A stretch of 64,000 nt of DNA, taken from contig NZ_JAPNLK010000022.1 of the NCBI RefSeq assembly GCF_026627505.1, positions 34,855 through 98,854 on the forward strand. Direction: 5' to 3'. The notes under the pieces are model-generated. The model was not told where the DNA came from. It saw only the letters and a program-made list of their open reading frames with translations, and did no database searches. Shown piece by piece: positions 26,535-34,464 of this stretch. Position numbers and translations under genes: made by a program. This DNA comes from Streptomyces sp. H27-H5 (GTDB taxonomy: Bacteria; Actinomycetota; Actinomycetes; Streptomycetales; Streptomycetaceae). Position 1 is the first letter of the stretch, and every line of letters starts with the position of its first letter.

Positions 26535-28270
26535 CGGGTGCTCACCGTCCTCGTGTCGCGGCCGGAGCGCAGCACGATGCCGGGGATCGCGCCGGTCACC
26601 TCGTCGTCGCGGATGGTCTCCACGCCGTTGACGCGCACGGACACGATCCCGATCGCCCGCGCGTCCAACCGCGGGCTGTCCCCGGGCAGATCGTGCACGA
26701 GCGTCGCCGGCCCGGCCTCGATCCGCTCGGGGTCGAAGAGCACCAGGTCCGCGTGGAACCCCTCGGTGATCCGGCCGCGCTCGCGCAGCCCGAACAGTCG
26801 GGCCGGGTCGTCCGTGAGCATCCGTACGGCCTGTTCCAGCGGCAGGAGCCGGCGTCCGCGCAGACAGTCCCCGAGGAAGCGGGTCGTGTACGGGGCGCCG
26901 CACATCCGGTCCAGGTGGGCGCCCGCGTCGGAGCCGCCCAGCATCACGTCCTCGTGCTGCCAGGTCTCCTGGCGCAGGGTCCAGCTCGCCGGGTCGTTGT
27001 CGGTGGGCATCGGCCACAGGACGGTGCGCAGGTCGTCGTTGGCGCAGATCTCCACCAGGCAGTGGAAGGCGTCCTGGCCCCGCTCGGCGGCGATGTCGCC
27101 GACGACCCGGCCCGAGAGGCCCTCGTTCTCCTCGCTGTACGTGTCGCCGATGACGTAGCGCCCGAAGTCGGCGAGGCGCCGGAAGACGCCCGCCTCCCTG
27201 CTGTCCGCGCGGCGCAGCATCTCGGCGCGCACGTCGGCGTCGCGCAGCCTCGCGATCCGCTCAGGGACGGGCAGCCCGAGGACCTCGCCCCAGCCGGGGA
27301 TGAGGTTCAGCGCGCAGAACGTGCCGAGCGACATGTTCATGGGGGTCAGGATCGGCATGGTGAGCGCGACGATCCGGCCGCCCGCCTTGCGGGCGCGCTC
27401 GCTGGGGATCAGCTGGCGCGGGACGCGCTCGGGGACGGACGCGTCGACGGTGAGGACGTTCCAGTTCAGGGGCCGGCCGGCGGCGGCGCTCATCTCGACG
27501 AACAGGTCGATCTCCTCGTCGGAGAACTGGTCGAGGCAGCCCGCGACGATCGCTTCGAGCTGGGTGCCCTCGTGTTCGGAGACCGCGCGGGAGAGCGCGA
27601 GCAGCTCTTCCGGCTTCGCGTGGCGGGAGGCCACCGGGGAGCCGGCGCCGTCGGAGTGCGTGGAGGACTGGGTGGTGGACAGGCCCCAGGCGCCCGCGTT
27701 CATCGCGTCGTGGAACAGGTCGAGCATCTCCTGCATCTGCTCCGGCGTGGGCTGCCCGCCGACGGCGTCCTCGCCCATCACGTACCGGCGCAACGCGCAA
27801 TGCCCCACCATGAAACCGGCGTTGACGGCTATCCGGCCCTCCAGGGCGTCGAGGTACTCGCCGAACGAGGACCAGGTCCAGTCGACGCCCTCTTCGAGGG
27901 CCTTGAGGGCCATCCCCTCGACCTTGCTCATCATGCGCCGGGTGTAGTCGGCGTCCTCGGGCCGGTCGGGGTGGAGCGGGGCGAGCGTGAAACCGCAGTT
28001 GCCGCCGGCGACGGTGGTGACGCCGTGGTTCATGGAGGGCGTGGCGTACGGGTCCCAGAACAGTTGGGCGTCGTAGTGCGTGTGCGGGTCGATGAACCCG
28101 GGGGTCAGGACGAGCCCGGAGGCGTCCTCGCTGGTCCGGGCCTCCTCGGTGACGGTGCCCGGCGGGGCGATGAAGGCGATCCGGCCGTCCCTCGTACCGA
28201 CGTCGGCGACGAAGGCGGGGGCGCCGGTCCCGTCCACGACGGTGGCTCCCCTGATCAGATGGTCGAGCAT
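26531..28270 (-). CDS. N-acyl-D-amino-acid deacylase-type amidohydrolase
   Basis: 579 residues. A metal-dependent amidohydrolase of the D-aminoacylase subgroup. The metal motif is FIDPHTHYDAQLFWDP at about 56-71, followed by GVTTVAGGNCGFTLAP; the later GGSDAGAHLDRMCGAPYTTRFLG and the closing ITEGFHADLVLFDPERI are typical. ATG 28270 gives the usual start (MLDHLIRGATVVDGTG). Coupled to the aldehyde dehydrogenase by an ATGA overlap. Same strand as the LLM genes upstream, but a 298-base gap with repeats separates them and there is no regulon palindrome in that gap. Confidence 0.85.
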   Translation of the reverse strand: MLDHLIRGATVVDGTGAPAFVADVGTRDGRIAFIAPPGTVTEEARTSEDASGLVLTPGFIDPHTHYDAQLFWDPYATPSMNHGVTTVAGGNCGFTLAPLHPDRPEDADYTRRMMSKVEGMALKALEEGVDWTWSSFGEYLDALEGRIAVNAGFMVGHCALRRYVMGEDAVGGQPTPEQMQEMLDLFHDAMNAGAWGLSTTQSSTHSDGAGSPVASRHAKPEELLALSRAVSEHEGTQLEAIVAGCLDQFSDEEIDLFVEMSAAAGRPLNWNVLTVDASVPERVPRQLIPSERARKAGGRIVALTMPILTPMNMSLGTFCALNLIPGWGEVLGLPVPERIARLRDADVRAEMLRRADSREAGVFRRLADFGRYVIGDTYSEENEGLSGRVVGDIAAERGQDAFHCLVEICANDDLRTVLWPMPTDNDPASWTLRQETWQHEDVMLGGSDAGAHLDRMCGAPYTTRFLGDCLRGRRLLPLEQAVRMLTDDPARLFGLRERGRITEGFHADLVLFDPERIEAGPATLVHDLPGDSPRLDARAIGIVSVRVNGVETIRDDEVTGAIPGIVLRSGRDTRTVSTR

Positions 28271-28331
28271 GACGTCCCTTCTTCCCTGACGAGTTCGCTG
28301 ACGCGGTCTTACGGGGGCCGGGGCGTCGCGC

Positions 28332-28400
28332 CCAGCCCTGCCGGCGCTTGAGGCGCGGCCGGGCAACACCAGCCCTGCCGGCGTTTGAGGCGAGGCTGAA
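28332..28400. repeat. Two copies of a dispersed CGCCTCAAACGCCGGC repeat (inverted)
   Basis: CCAGCCCTGCCGGCGCTTGAGGCG (28332-28355) and CCAGCCCTGCCGGCGTTTGAGGCG (28369-28392), the second running into CGAGGCTGAATTGGCCGG. The complement of this unit recurs four or more times at 63717-63920. The rest of the 298-base gap 28271-28568 is GC-rich and holds no gene that I can see. Confidence 0.7.
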
Positions 28401-28568
28401 TTGGCCGGTGAGGGTGGGTTGGCTCGGCCGGGACGGCCGGAGGGCGCAGGGGTCGGCCGCGGCCCGTGCGCGCTCCGGCCGGTTCCGCGTGGGGCCCGGG
28501 GGCTCGGTCCCCGAGGCCCCTTTCCGGGGCGGCGGTCCGGGAAGACGCCGCCCGGGTCGGGTGTCCGG

Positions 28569-29696
28569 TCAGGGCCCGGAGGCCTCGCGGAAGCGGGTGG
28601 TGCGGTGCACCGGGTCCGTGTCGATCTTCGGGATGACGTGCTCCCCGATGAGCTTCACGGTGGTCATGGTGTCCTCGTAGGACACCCCGGTCGGCAGGCC
28701 GAAGGACAGCTGGTCGGCACCCGCCTGCTCCCAGCGCTTGCACTGCCGGAGCACCTCGGACGGGTCTCCGCAGATCAGCAGTTCCTCGGCGATCAGCAGC
28801 TCGATGATCTCCGCGTTGTACTCGGGCAGCGTCTCGGGCCACTGCGGGATCGCCTCGGGCCGCGGGAAGGTGTCGTGGTAGCGGAAGACCAGCGACTGGA
28901 AGCGGTTCATGTGGGCGTTGACGGCGATCTCGACCGCCTTGTCGTGGGTCTCGGCGCAGATCGCGGTGGAGGTGACCATGACGTTGTCGTTGACGAAGGC
29001 GCCGATGGCCTTCGCCTCCTGGATGGCCGTCTTGTACTGCTCCAGCACCCACTCCATGTCGGAGACCTTCTGAACGCTGAAGCCGAGGACTCCGAGGCCC
29101 TTCTTGGCGGCCATGGCGTACGAGGTGGGGGATCCGGCGGCGTACCACATGGCCGGGTGGGCCTTGCCGTACGGCTTGGGGAAGATCTTGCGCGGCGGCA
29201 GCGACCAGTGCTTGCCGCTGAACCCCTCGTACTCCTCCTGGAGGAACATCTTGGGGAACTCGGCGATGGTCTCCTCCCAGATCTCCTTGGTCCCGTTCAT
29301 GTCCTCGATGCCCGGGAGGAAGCCGAGGATCTCGTGGCTGCCGGCGCCGCGGCCGGTGCCGAACTCGAAGCGCCCCTTGGAGAGGTGGTCGAGCATGGCG
29401 ACCTTCTCCGCGACCTTGACCGGGTGGTTCACGGGGGCCAGCGGGTTGAAGATGCCGGAGCCGAGGTGGATGCGCTCGGTGGCGTGGGCGAGGTAGCCGA
29501 GGAACACCTCGTTCGCGGAGAGGTGCGAGTACTCCTCCAGGAAGTGGTGCTCGGAGGCCCAGGCGTACTTGAAGCCGGACTTGTCGGCCTGGATGACGTA
29601 CTCGGTCTCCTCGATCAGCGCCTTGTGCTCTGCCTCGGGGTCGACCTTGGACCGCGCCTCAGGCACGTATCCCTGCACGAAGAGCCCGAATTCCAA
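28569..29696 (-). CDS. LLM-class flavin/F420-type oxidoreductase (two operators ahead)
   Basis: 375 residues, a bacterial luciferase-like monooxygenase fold. Blocks: FKYAWASEHHFLEEYSHLSA, ERIHLGSGIFNPLAPVNHPVKVAEKVAMLDHLSKGRFEFGTGRG and FPKPYGKAHPAMWYAAGSP. This variant with ASEHHFLEEYS is common in actinobacterial catabolic clusters. Whether it uses FMN or F420 cannot be decided here. Two copies of the CTGACG palindrome lie 23 and 84 bases before its ATG, so it should be tightly repressed. Substrate unknown. Confidence 0.85.
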   Translation of the reverse strand: MEFGLFVQGYVPEARSKVDPEAEHKALIEETEYVIQADKSGFKYAWASEHHFLEEYSHLSANEVFLGYLAHATERIHLGSGIFNPLAPVNHPVKVAEKVAMLDHLSKGRFEFGTGRGAGSHEILGFLPGIEDMNGTKEIWEETIAEFPKMFLQEEYEGFSGKHWSLPPRKIFPKPYGKAHPAMWYAAGSPTSYAMAAKKGLGVLGFSVQKVSDMEWVLEQYKTAIQEAKAIGAFVNDNVMVTSTAICAETHDKAVEIAVNAHMNRFQSLVFRYHDTFPRPEAIPQWPETLPEYNAEIIELLIAEELLICGDPSEVLRQCKRWEQAGADQLSFGLPTGVSYEDTMTTVKLIGEHVIPKIDTDPVHRTTRFREASGP

Positions 29697-29718
29697 GGGG
29701 GTTCACCGTCCTTTGGTT

Positions 29719-29735
29719 TCTGACGTTGCGTCAGA
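29719..29735. promoter_or_regulatory. Palindromic operator, site 2
   Basis: TCTGACG-TTG-CGTCAGA, a perfect 17-bp palindrome 23 bases before the LLM start at 29696. Its centre is 61 bases from that of site 3, close to six helical turns. Confidence 0.75.
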
Positions 29736-29779
29736 TTCGATGTCCCGACTGTTCCACCGCCGGGGCCGGAGCGTCAATA

Positions 29780-29796
29780 CCTGACGCCCCATCAGA
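29780..29796. promoter_or_regulatory. Palindromic operator, site 3
   Basis: CCTGACG-CCC-CATCAGA: one mismatch in the inner core relative to the perfect palindrome. It lies between the SDR stop and the LLM start, so it serves the LLM gene together with site 2. Confidence 0.6.
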
Positions 29797-29802
29797 TGAC
29801 GT

Positions 29803-30588
29803 CTAGAGGATGCTGACGCCGGCCATCCAGCCGCCGTCGATGACGAACGGCTGTCCGGTGATGTACGAGGAGTCCTCGCCGGTCAGGAAGAGCGCCAGGC
29901 GCGCGATCTCCTCCGGCCGGCCGACCCGCCCCATCGGCACGACCCGCTTGTACAGCTCGGCCATCGCGTCCCTGGCCTCGTCGCTCACGCCCGCCGGATC
30001 CAGCAGCGCCGGGTTGGACATCGGCGTGTCCACGGCGCCCGGGCACATGGCGTTGACCCGGATGTTCCTCCCCGCCAGCTCCAGCGCCGCCACCCGGGTC
30101 AGGCCCAGGATCGCGGCCTTGGTCGCCGCGTACGCGCCGACGTACGCCATGCCCGTCAGGCCCGTGTACGAGGAGGTGTTGACGATCGTGCCCCCGCCGG
30201 CCGCCGCGATCTCGGGCGCCACGACCTTGATGCCGAGGAACGCCCCGACCTGGTTGACCAGGATCACCTGCTGGAACTCCTCCAGCGGGGTCGCGGTCAG
30301 CTCGTTGAAGCGCAGGATGCCCGCGTTGTTGACCAGCCCGTCGATCCGGCCGAACGCCTCCTTCGCCGCCTCGACCGCGGCGGCCCAGTCCTCCTCGCGG
30401 CTCACGTCCATCCGCACGTACCGGGCCCGGTCCTCGCCGATCTCCTTGGCGACCGCGGCGCCCTGCTCGTCCAACACGTCGCCCAGGAGCACCTTGGCGC
30501 CCTCCGCGGCGAACAGCCGGGCCTCCTGCTCGCCCTGACCGCGCGCGGCACCGGTGATGACGACGACGCGTCCGTCCAGCTTGCCCAT
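29803..30588 (-). CDS. Short-chain dehydrogenase (hydroxysteroid-dehydrogenase-like)
   Basis: 261 residues. A classical SDR: cofactor loop TGAARGQG at 12-19, GDVLDEQG for the adenine ribose pocket, NNAG near 88-91, catalytic Ser in INTSSYTG-like context (IVNTSSYTG) and YAATK. C-terminal EDSSYITGQPFVIDGGW is standard. TGAARGQG and the acidic residue after the second strand favour NAD, as in many bacterial hydroxysteroid dehydrogenases; that substrate guess is weak. It starts 16 bases after the upstream LLM gene ends, so the two form an operon behind operator site 4. Confidence 0.9.
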   Translation of the reverse strand: MGKLDGRVVVITGAARGQGEQEARLFAAEGAKVLLGDVLDEQGAAVAKEIGEDRARYVRMDVSREEDWAAAVEAAKEAFGRIDGLVNNAGILRFNELTATPLEEFQQVILVNQVGAFLGIKVVAPEIAAAGGGTIVNTSSYTGLTGMAYVGAYAATKAAILGLTRVAALELAGRNIRVNAMCPGAVDTPMSNPALLDPAGVSDEARDAMAELYKRVVPMGRVGRPEEIARLALFLTGEDSSYITGQPFVIDGGWMAGVSIL

Positions 30589-30604
30589 GGCGGGTGCTCC
30601 TGCC

Positions 30605-31552
30605 CTAGTCGTTGAGGAGGGGGGCCACCTCGGCCCCGAAGGCGGCGATCTGGTCGGTCAGTTCGGCGACGTCGCGGTTGCGGAACCGGACCTGGATCTG
30701 GTCCACGCCCAGCGCCCGGTACTCCCGCAGGGACTCCGCGAGCGCCTCGGCCTTGCCGGTGAGGGCCCGCCGGCCGGTGTCCCAGCCGGGCTCGCCCACG
30801 TACAGGGGCTCGGTGATGGCGCCGATCTCGATGGGGCGGGTGACCCCCGCCGCCTCGCGCAGTTCCCTGATCCGGGCGATCCGCTCCGGGAGCCGGTCGC
30901 GCGGATCCCCCTGCGGGAGCCAGCCGTCGCCGCGCACCGCGGCGCGGCGCACGGCGGCCGGCGAGGAGCCGCCGACCCAGACGGGGACGCGGGTCTGCGT
31001 GGGCCGGGGCAGCTGGCCCAGGTCCCGGAACGAGAACGACTCGCCCTCGAACTCCGGGTACTCCTCGGGCCCGAGCGCCACCCGCAACGCGTCCAGGGTC
31101 TCGTCCAACACGGCCCCGCGCCGCTCGAAGTCGACGCCGAGGGCCTCGAACTCCTCCCGCACGTGCCCCGCGCCGACCCCGAGGATCAGGCGACCGCCGG
31201 AGAGGTGGTCGAGCGTGGCGTACTGCTTGGCGGTGATCAGCGGATGTCGCAGGCCGACGATCGCGACGTGGCTCAGCAGCCGGACGTGTTCGGTGATCCC
31301 GGCGAGGAAGGACAGGGTGGCCACCGGGTCGTACCAGACGGTGCTCATGGGCCCGGCCATCCCGCGCGGGATGGCCACGTGGTCACAGGTGGCCACGTAG
31401 CCGAAGCCGGCCCGGTCGGCGGCCCGGGCCACCTCGGCGAGTTCGACGGCGCCGGCCGTCGCCTCCCAGGGCTCGGCGTAGATGGTGCTCTGCGACTGGA
31501 TCGGGAGCTGCATCCCGTACACCAGCCGGCCTTCGGGAAACACGCGCGCCAT
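30605..31552 (-). CDS. LLM-class F420-type oxidoreductase
   Basis: 315 residues from ATG 31552, chosen because GAGGTGGGG is six bases ahead; GTG 31564 is an alternative. TIM-barrel LLM enzyme of the kind annotated as F420-dependent: FGYVATCDHVAIPR, RLLSHVAIVGLRHPLITAKQYATLDHLSGGRLILGVGAGHVREEFEALG, VPVWVGGSSPAAVRRAA and GDGWLPQGDPRDRLPERI. First gene of an LLM-SDR operon. Operator site 4 lies 100 bases ahead, in the region shared with the divergent membrane-protein gene. Confidence 0.85.
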   Translation of the reverse strand: MARVFPEGRLVYGMQLPIQSQSTIYAEPWEATAGAVELAEVARAADRAGFGYVATCDHVAIPRGMAGPMSTVWYDPVATLSFLAGITEHVRLLSHVAIVGLRHPLITAKQYATLDHLSGGRLILGVGAGHVREEFEALGVDFERRGAVLDETLDALRVALGPEEYPEFEGESFSFRDLGQLPRPTQTRVPVWVGGSSPAAVRRAAVRGDGWLPQGDPRDRLPERIARIRELREAAGVTRPIEIGAITEPLYVGEPGWDTGRRALTGKAEALAESLREYRALGVDQIQVRFRNRDVAELTDQIAAFGAEVAPLLND

Positions 31553-31651
31553 GACCGTCCCCACCTCGCCTTCGACGTCGACCTGTGCGGAGTTCGTCCT
31601 GTTCGGGAGGCCGACCTGTTCGGAAGGCCGGCACCGGGGGCCATCGTCATA

Positions 31652-31668
31652 GCTGACGGTCCGTCAGG
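31652..31668. promoter_or_regulatory. Palindromic operator, site 4 (divergent region)
   Basis: GCTGACG-GTC-CGTCAGG; the 15-bp core CTGACG-N3-CGTCAG is perfect. It lies 100 bases before the LLM gene on one side and 118 before the membrane protein on the other, so it could control either or both. Confidence 0.7.
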
Positions 31669-31785
31669 CAAGGGGTTCGACCGGACCGGCCCGGGTGCGG
31701 GCCCGGCGGGATCGGGCCTGGCGTGATCGGGCGGCCGGGGCCTAGGGTGCGGGCGACCGAGGAGACGCGAGCGCGGGAGACGCGG

Positions 31786-32433
31786 GTGGAACTGTTCCTG
31801 ACCCTGTTCAGCGCGGTGGCGTGGACGCTCGTGTACGCGGAGGCGATCCGCGTCGGACTGCGGGACCGGACGTACGCCATGCCGGTCGCCGCCCTCGCGT
31901 TGAACTTCGCCTGGGAATTTACGTACGCCGCGACCGACTTCCTCGCGGGGGTGTCCGCCCAAGGCGTGGTCAACGTGGTGTGGGCCGCCGCCGATGTCGT
32001 CATCATCGGCACCTACCTGCGGTTCGGGCGGGCGGAGCTGCCGGAGTTCGTGACCCGGCCGCTGTTCGCCGGATGGAGCGCGCTCGTCTTCGGCAGCGCC
32101 TTCGCCGTGCAGTGGCTGTTCGTGGCGCACTTCGGGACGCACGACGCGTCGCGCTACTCCGCGTTCCTGCAGAACCTGCTGATGTCCGGCCTGTTCATCG
32201 CCCTGTACGCGGGCCGGCGCGGGCCGCGCGGGCAGTCCCTCGTCATCGCCGTCGCGAAGTGGCTCGGGACGGCGGCGCCGACCGTGCTCTTCGGGGTGAT
32301 CGAGGACTCCCCGTTCATCCTCGGGCTCGGGTTGCTGTGCTCGGTGTTCGACCTCGCGTACATCGCGCTGCTCGCGCGGGGAGGCCGCGGCGATCGCCGG
32401 GAGGCGACGGTCAGAATCCCCGCGGCCCCATGA
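31786..32433 (+). CDS. Seven-helix membrane protein, candidate transmembrane terpene cyclase (PaxB/DmtA1-like)
   Basis: 215 residues from GTG 31786 with GGGAG about 7 bases ahead. About seven membrane helices. The block ALNFAWEFTYA near residues 36-46 matches the NxxWExxY motif of the PaxB/AtmB family of integral-membrane terpenoid cyclases, whose bacterial members include DmtA1 of the drimentane-indole pathway; WAAADVVIIGTYL supplies a second acidic residue as in that family. No prenyltransferase or epoxidase sits beside it, so the substrate is unknown and the assignment rests on motif and topology. It is divergent from the LLM-SDR operon, and its last 23 bases overlap the convergent transpeptidase gene. 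Confidence 0.55.
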   Translation: MELFLTLFSAVAWTLVYAEAIRVGLRDRTYAMPVAALALNFAWEFTYAATDFLAGVSAQGVVNVVWAAADVVIIGTYLRFGRAELPEFVTRPLFAGWSALVFGSAFAVQWLFVAHFGTHDASRYSAFLQNLLMSGLFIALYAGRRGPRGQSLVIAVAKWLGTAAPTVLFGVIEDSPFILGLGLLCSVFDLAYIALLARGGRGDRREATVRIPAAP

Positions 32434-33244
32434 CGACGACGGGCTTCGCCGCCGGGTCCAGGGTCTGCAGGAGCTTCTTCATGGCCTCCTTGGGGATGCC
32501 GACGCAGCCCTGCGAGGGGCCGTCGTGGTCCACGTGCAGCCAGATGTTGCCGCCCCGCTCCTCGCCCTGCGGCTTGCGCGGGTCGAGCGGCGACACCCCC
32601 CGCTCACGGTTGAAGTCGATCGCCACGACGTAGTCGAAGGCGCCGGTCAGGGGCTCGCCGTTCACGCCGGTGCCCGTGGCGACGAAGCCGTCGTCCTCGT
32701 CGTACGAGAACTTCGTGCCCGGCGGCTTCGGCAGCAGACCGCCCGCGTCGGTCAGCGAGTAGACGCCCTGCGGGGAGGTCAGGTCACCGTAGGTCCGCTC
32801 CTCGGGCGCGGACCAGCCCTTGGCCCCGTTGCGGGCGGGCCAGCTGTCCGCCCGGTTCCAGTCTCCGCCGGGCGCGGAGCGGGACCAGAGGGTCACGACG
32901 GACTCGGAGGAGACCGCGGACTTGCCCGTGACCACGATCAACTGCCGGGAGTCCTTGGGAATCCTGGCGCGGGTGGCCTTGCCGAGCCCCGGGAGGGCGT
33001 CGTTGCCCCGCGGGCGGGCCCGGTCCTCGGCGAGTGCCGCGCGGTCCGCGGCGGTCCTCGGGCGGGAGTCCGGGTGGGCTGTCCCGGGGTCGGCGCCCGG
33101 GGTGTCACGGGCGACGTGGACCCAGCCGGCGGTGAAGAGGAGCAGGCCGAGGCCCGCCGCGACGGCGAGGGCCCGGAGGTTGCGCTGCCGGGGGGCTCGC
33201 GTGCGGACGGGGCGACCGGGACGGGCTCGGACGTACTTGCTCAT
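32411..33244 (-). CDS. L,D-transpeptidase (YkuD domain) family protein
   Basis: 277 residues. One N-terminal membrane helix (ALAVAAGLGLLLFTAGWV) after a very basic cytoplasmic start, then an extracytoplasmic part. The catalytic block is IWLHVDHDGPSQGCVGIPKEAM at about 245-266, with the His and the nucleophile Cys. YGDLTSPQGVYSLTDAGG is the beta-strand region before it. It should cross-link peptidoglycan or act on a related amide. Its start MSKYVRARPG at 33244 is clean; convergent overlap with the preceding membrane-protein gene. Confidence 0.85.
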   Translation of the reverse strand: MSKYVRARPGRPVRTRAPRQRNLRALAVAAGLGLLLFTAGWVHVARDTPGADPGTAHPDSRPRTAADRAALAEDRARPRGNDALPGLGKATRARIPKDSRQLIVVTGKSAVSSESVVTLWSRSAPGGDWNRADSWPARNGAKGWSAPEERTYGDLTSPQGVYSLTDAGGLLPKPPGTKFSYDEDDGFVATGTGVNGEPLTGAFDYVVAIDFNRERGVSPLDPRKPQGEERGGNIWLHVDHDGPSQGCVGIPKEAMKKLLQTLDPAAKPVVVMGPRGF

Positions 33245-33275
33245 TCAATCGACCGTACACAGCCGGTCTTCGGAT

Positions 33276-33697
33276 TCACCGAAGGGGGACCTCTTCGGCG
33301 CGGCAGACGGGGGCGGAGGCGGGGACGGGGTCCGGGGTGGGGGTAGGGCGGCCGGGCGCGGGGAACTCGACGCGGACCGTGAGACCGCCCTCCGGTGCCG
33401 GGTTGGCCCAGGCCCTCAGCTCCGCGCCGTGGGCCCGCGCGATCGAGGCCACGATCGACAACCCCAGCCCGGCGCCCTCGCCGGCCGTGTGCAACCGTTC
33501 GGCGCGGCGCCGGAACGGCTCCAGCAGGCGCGGTACGTCGTCCGGCTCTATCACCGGCCCCGTGTTCGACACCGTCAACGAGCCGTCGGGGGAGGTCGTG
33601 ACGCTCACCCGACCGCACGCCCGGTTGTGCCGGACCGCGTTGGCCAGCAGGTTCCGCACCAGGTGCCCGAGCAACGCACGGTCGCCGGCGACGGGCC
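33276..33697 (-). pseudogene. C-terminal fragment of a sensor histidine kinase
   Basis: Only the ATPase half remains. Homology starts near 33697 with PVAGDRALLGHLVRNLLANAVRHN (N box), then VSVTTSPDGSLTVSNTGP, DDVPRLLEPFRRRAERLHT and GAGLGLSIVASIARAHGAEL, ending at 33276. The sensor, membrane helices and phospho-accepting His are absent, and the sequence runs at once into a fragment of an unrelated gene on the other strand. An ATG at 33674 could still start a 132-residue piece. The cognate response regulator is also missing. Confidence 0.75.
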
Positions 33698-33703
33698 ACG
33701 CCG

Positions 33704-34464
33704 ATGTACCGCCCGCTGAAGGGCGGGGACAAGGGCGAGGACGTCAAGCAGCTCAAGAGAACCTGGTGGCCCTCGGGTACGGCACGGGCCTGGACGCGTC
33801 GGACGGCACCTTCACGGCGGGCACGACGGCCGCGGTCAAGCGGTGGCAGAAGGCCCACAAGGAGAAGGAGACGGGCGAGGTCGCCAAGGAGGCCGTCGCC
33901 TTCGCCTCCGGCCCGCAGCGGGTGCAGAAGAACGACGCGGCGGTCGGCGACGAGGCGGCCCCGGGCAAGCCGGTGCTGACGCTGACCGGGACGCGGCGCT
34001 CGGTCCGCTTCGCGTTGGACGTGGCGAAGGCGGGCTCGGTGAAGACCGGGGACAAGGTCACCGTCGACCTGCCGGGCGGCGGCACGGCCGGCGGGATCAT
34101 CGAGTCGGTGGGCAGCACCGCCAATCCCGACGACCCCCCGGGCGGCGGGGGCGGGGGCGGGGGCGGCGGAGGCGACAAGCCGAAGGTGGAGGTGGCCGTG
34201 GCCCTCGACGACGCCGCCGGCGCCAAGGGCCCGGACCGGTCCCCGGTCACCGTGCGGCTCACCGGCGAGACGCGGACGGGAGTGCTGTCCGTACCGGTCA
34301 ACTCGCTGCTGGCGCTGACCGGCGGCGGCTTCGGCGTGCAGGTGGTCGAGGACGGCGCGGTGCGCGACGTGCGGGTCGAACCGGGCATGTTCGGGCAGGG
34401 CCGGGTGGAGGTCAAGGGCGGCGCCCTCAAGGAGGGCATGAACGTGGGGGTCCCCGGCACATGA
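33704..34464 (+). pseudogene. Efflux periplasmic adaptor (HlyD/MacA-like, with PG-binding domain), truncated and frameshifted
   Basis: The surviving part begins YRPLKGGDKGEDVKQLK, the start of a peptidoglycan-binding domain, and then loses frame near 33756: one base is missing in CTCAAGAGAACCTG, after which the next frame resumes ENLVALGYGTGLDASDGTF and AVKRWQKAH. The C-terminal beta-barrel follows (RSVRFALDVAKAGSVKTGDKVTV, a long glycine run, VLSVPVNSLLALTGGGFGVQVV) to the TGA overlapping the ABC ATPase start. The membrane helix and first lipoyl-like half are gone. It should be non-functional, which leaves the ABC pair without its adaptor. Confidence 0.75.

Noticed and set aside
24531..27158. 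Plus-strand open frame of 875 codons opposite aldehyde dehydrogenase and amidohydrolase
   Set aside because: Antisense shadow with no recognisable motif and no ribosome site.
28286..28304. Two CTGACG half-sites before the D-aminoacylase gene
   Set aside because: They are in direct, not inverted, order; no CGTCAG partner at three bases, so not counted as an operator.
25062..31552. A secondary-metabolite cluster built from the LLM, SDR and dehydrogenase genes
   Set aside because: No PKS, NRPS, RiPP precursor or soluble terpene synthase core gene is present; the enzymes fit catabolism better.
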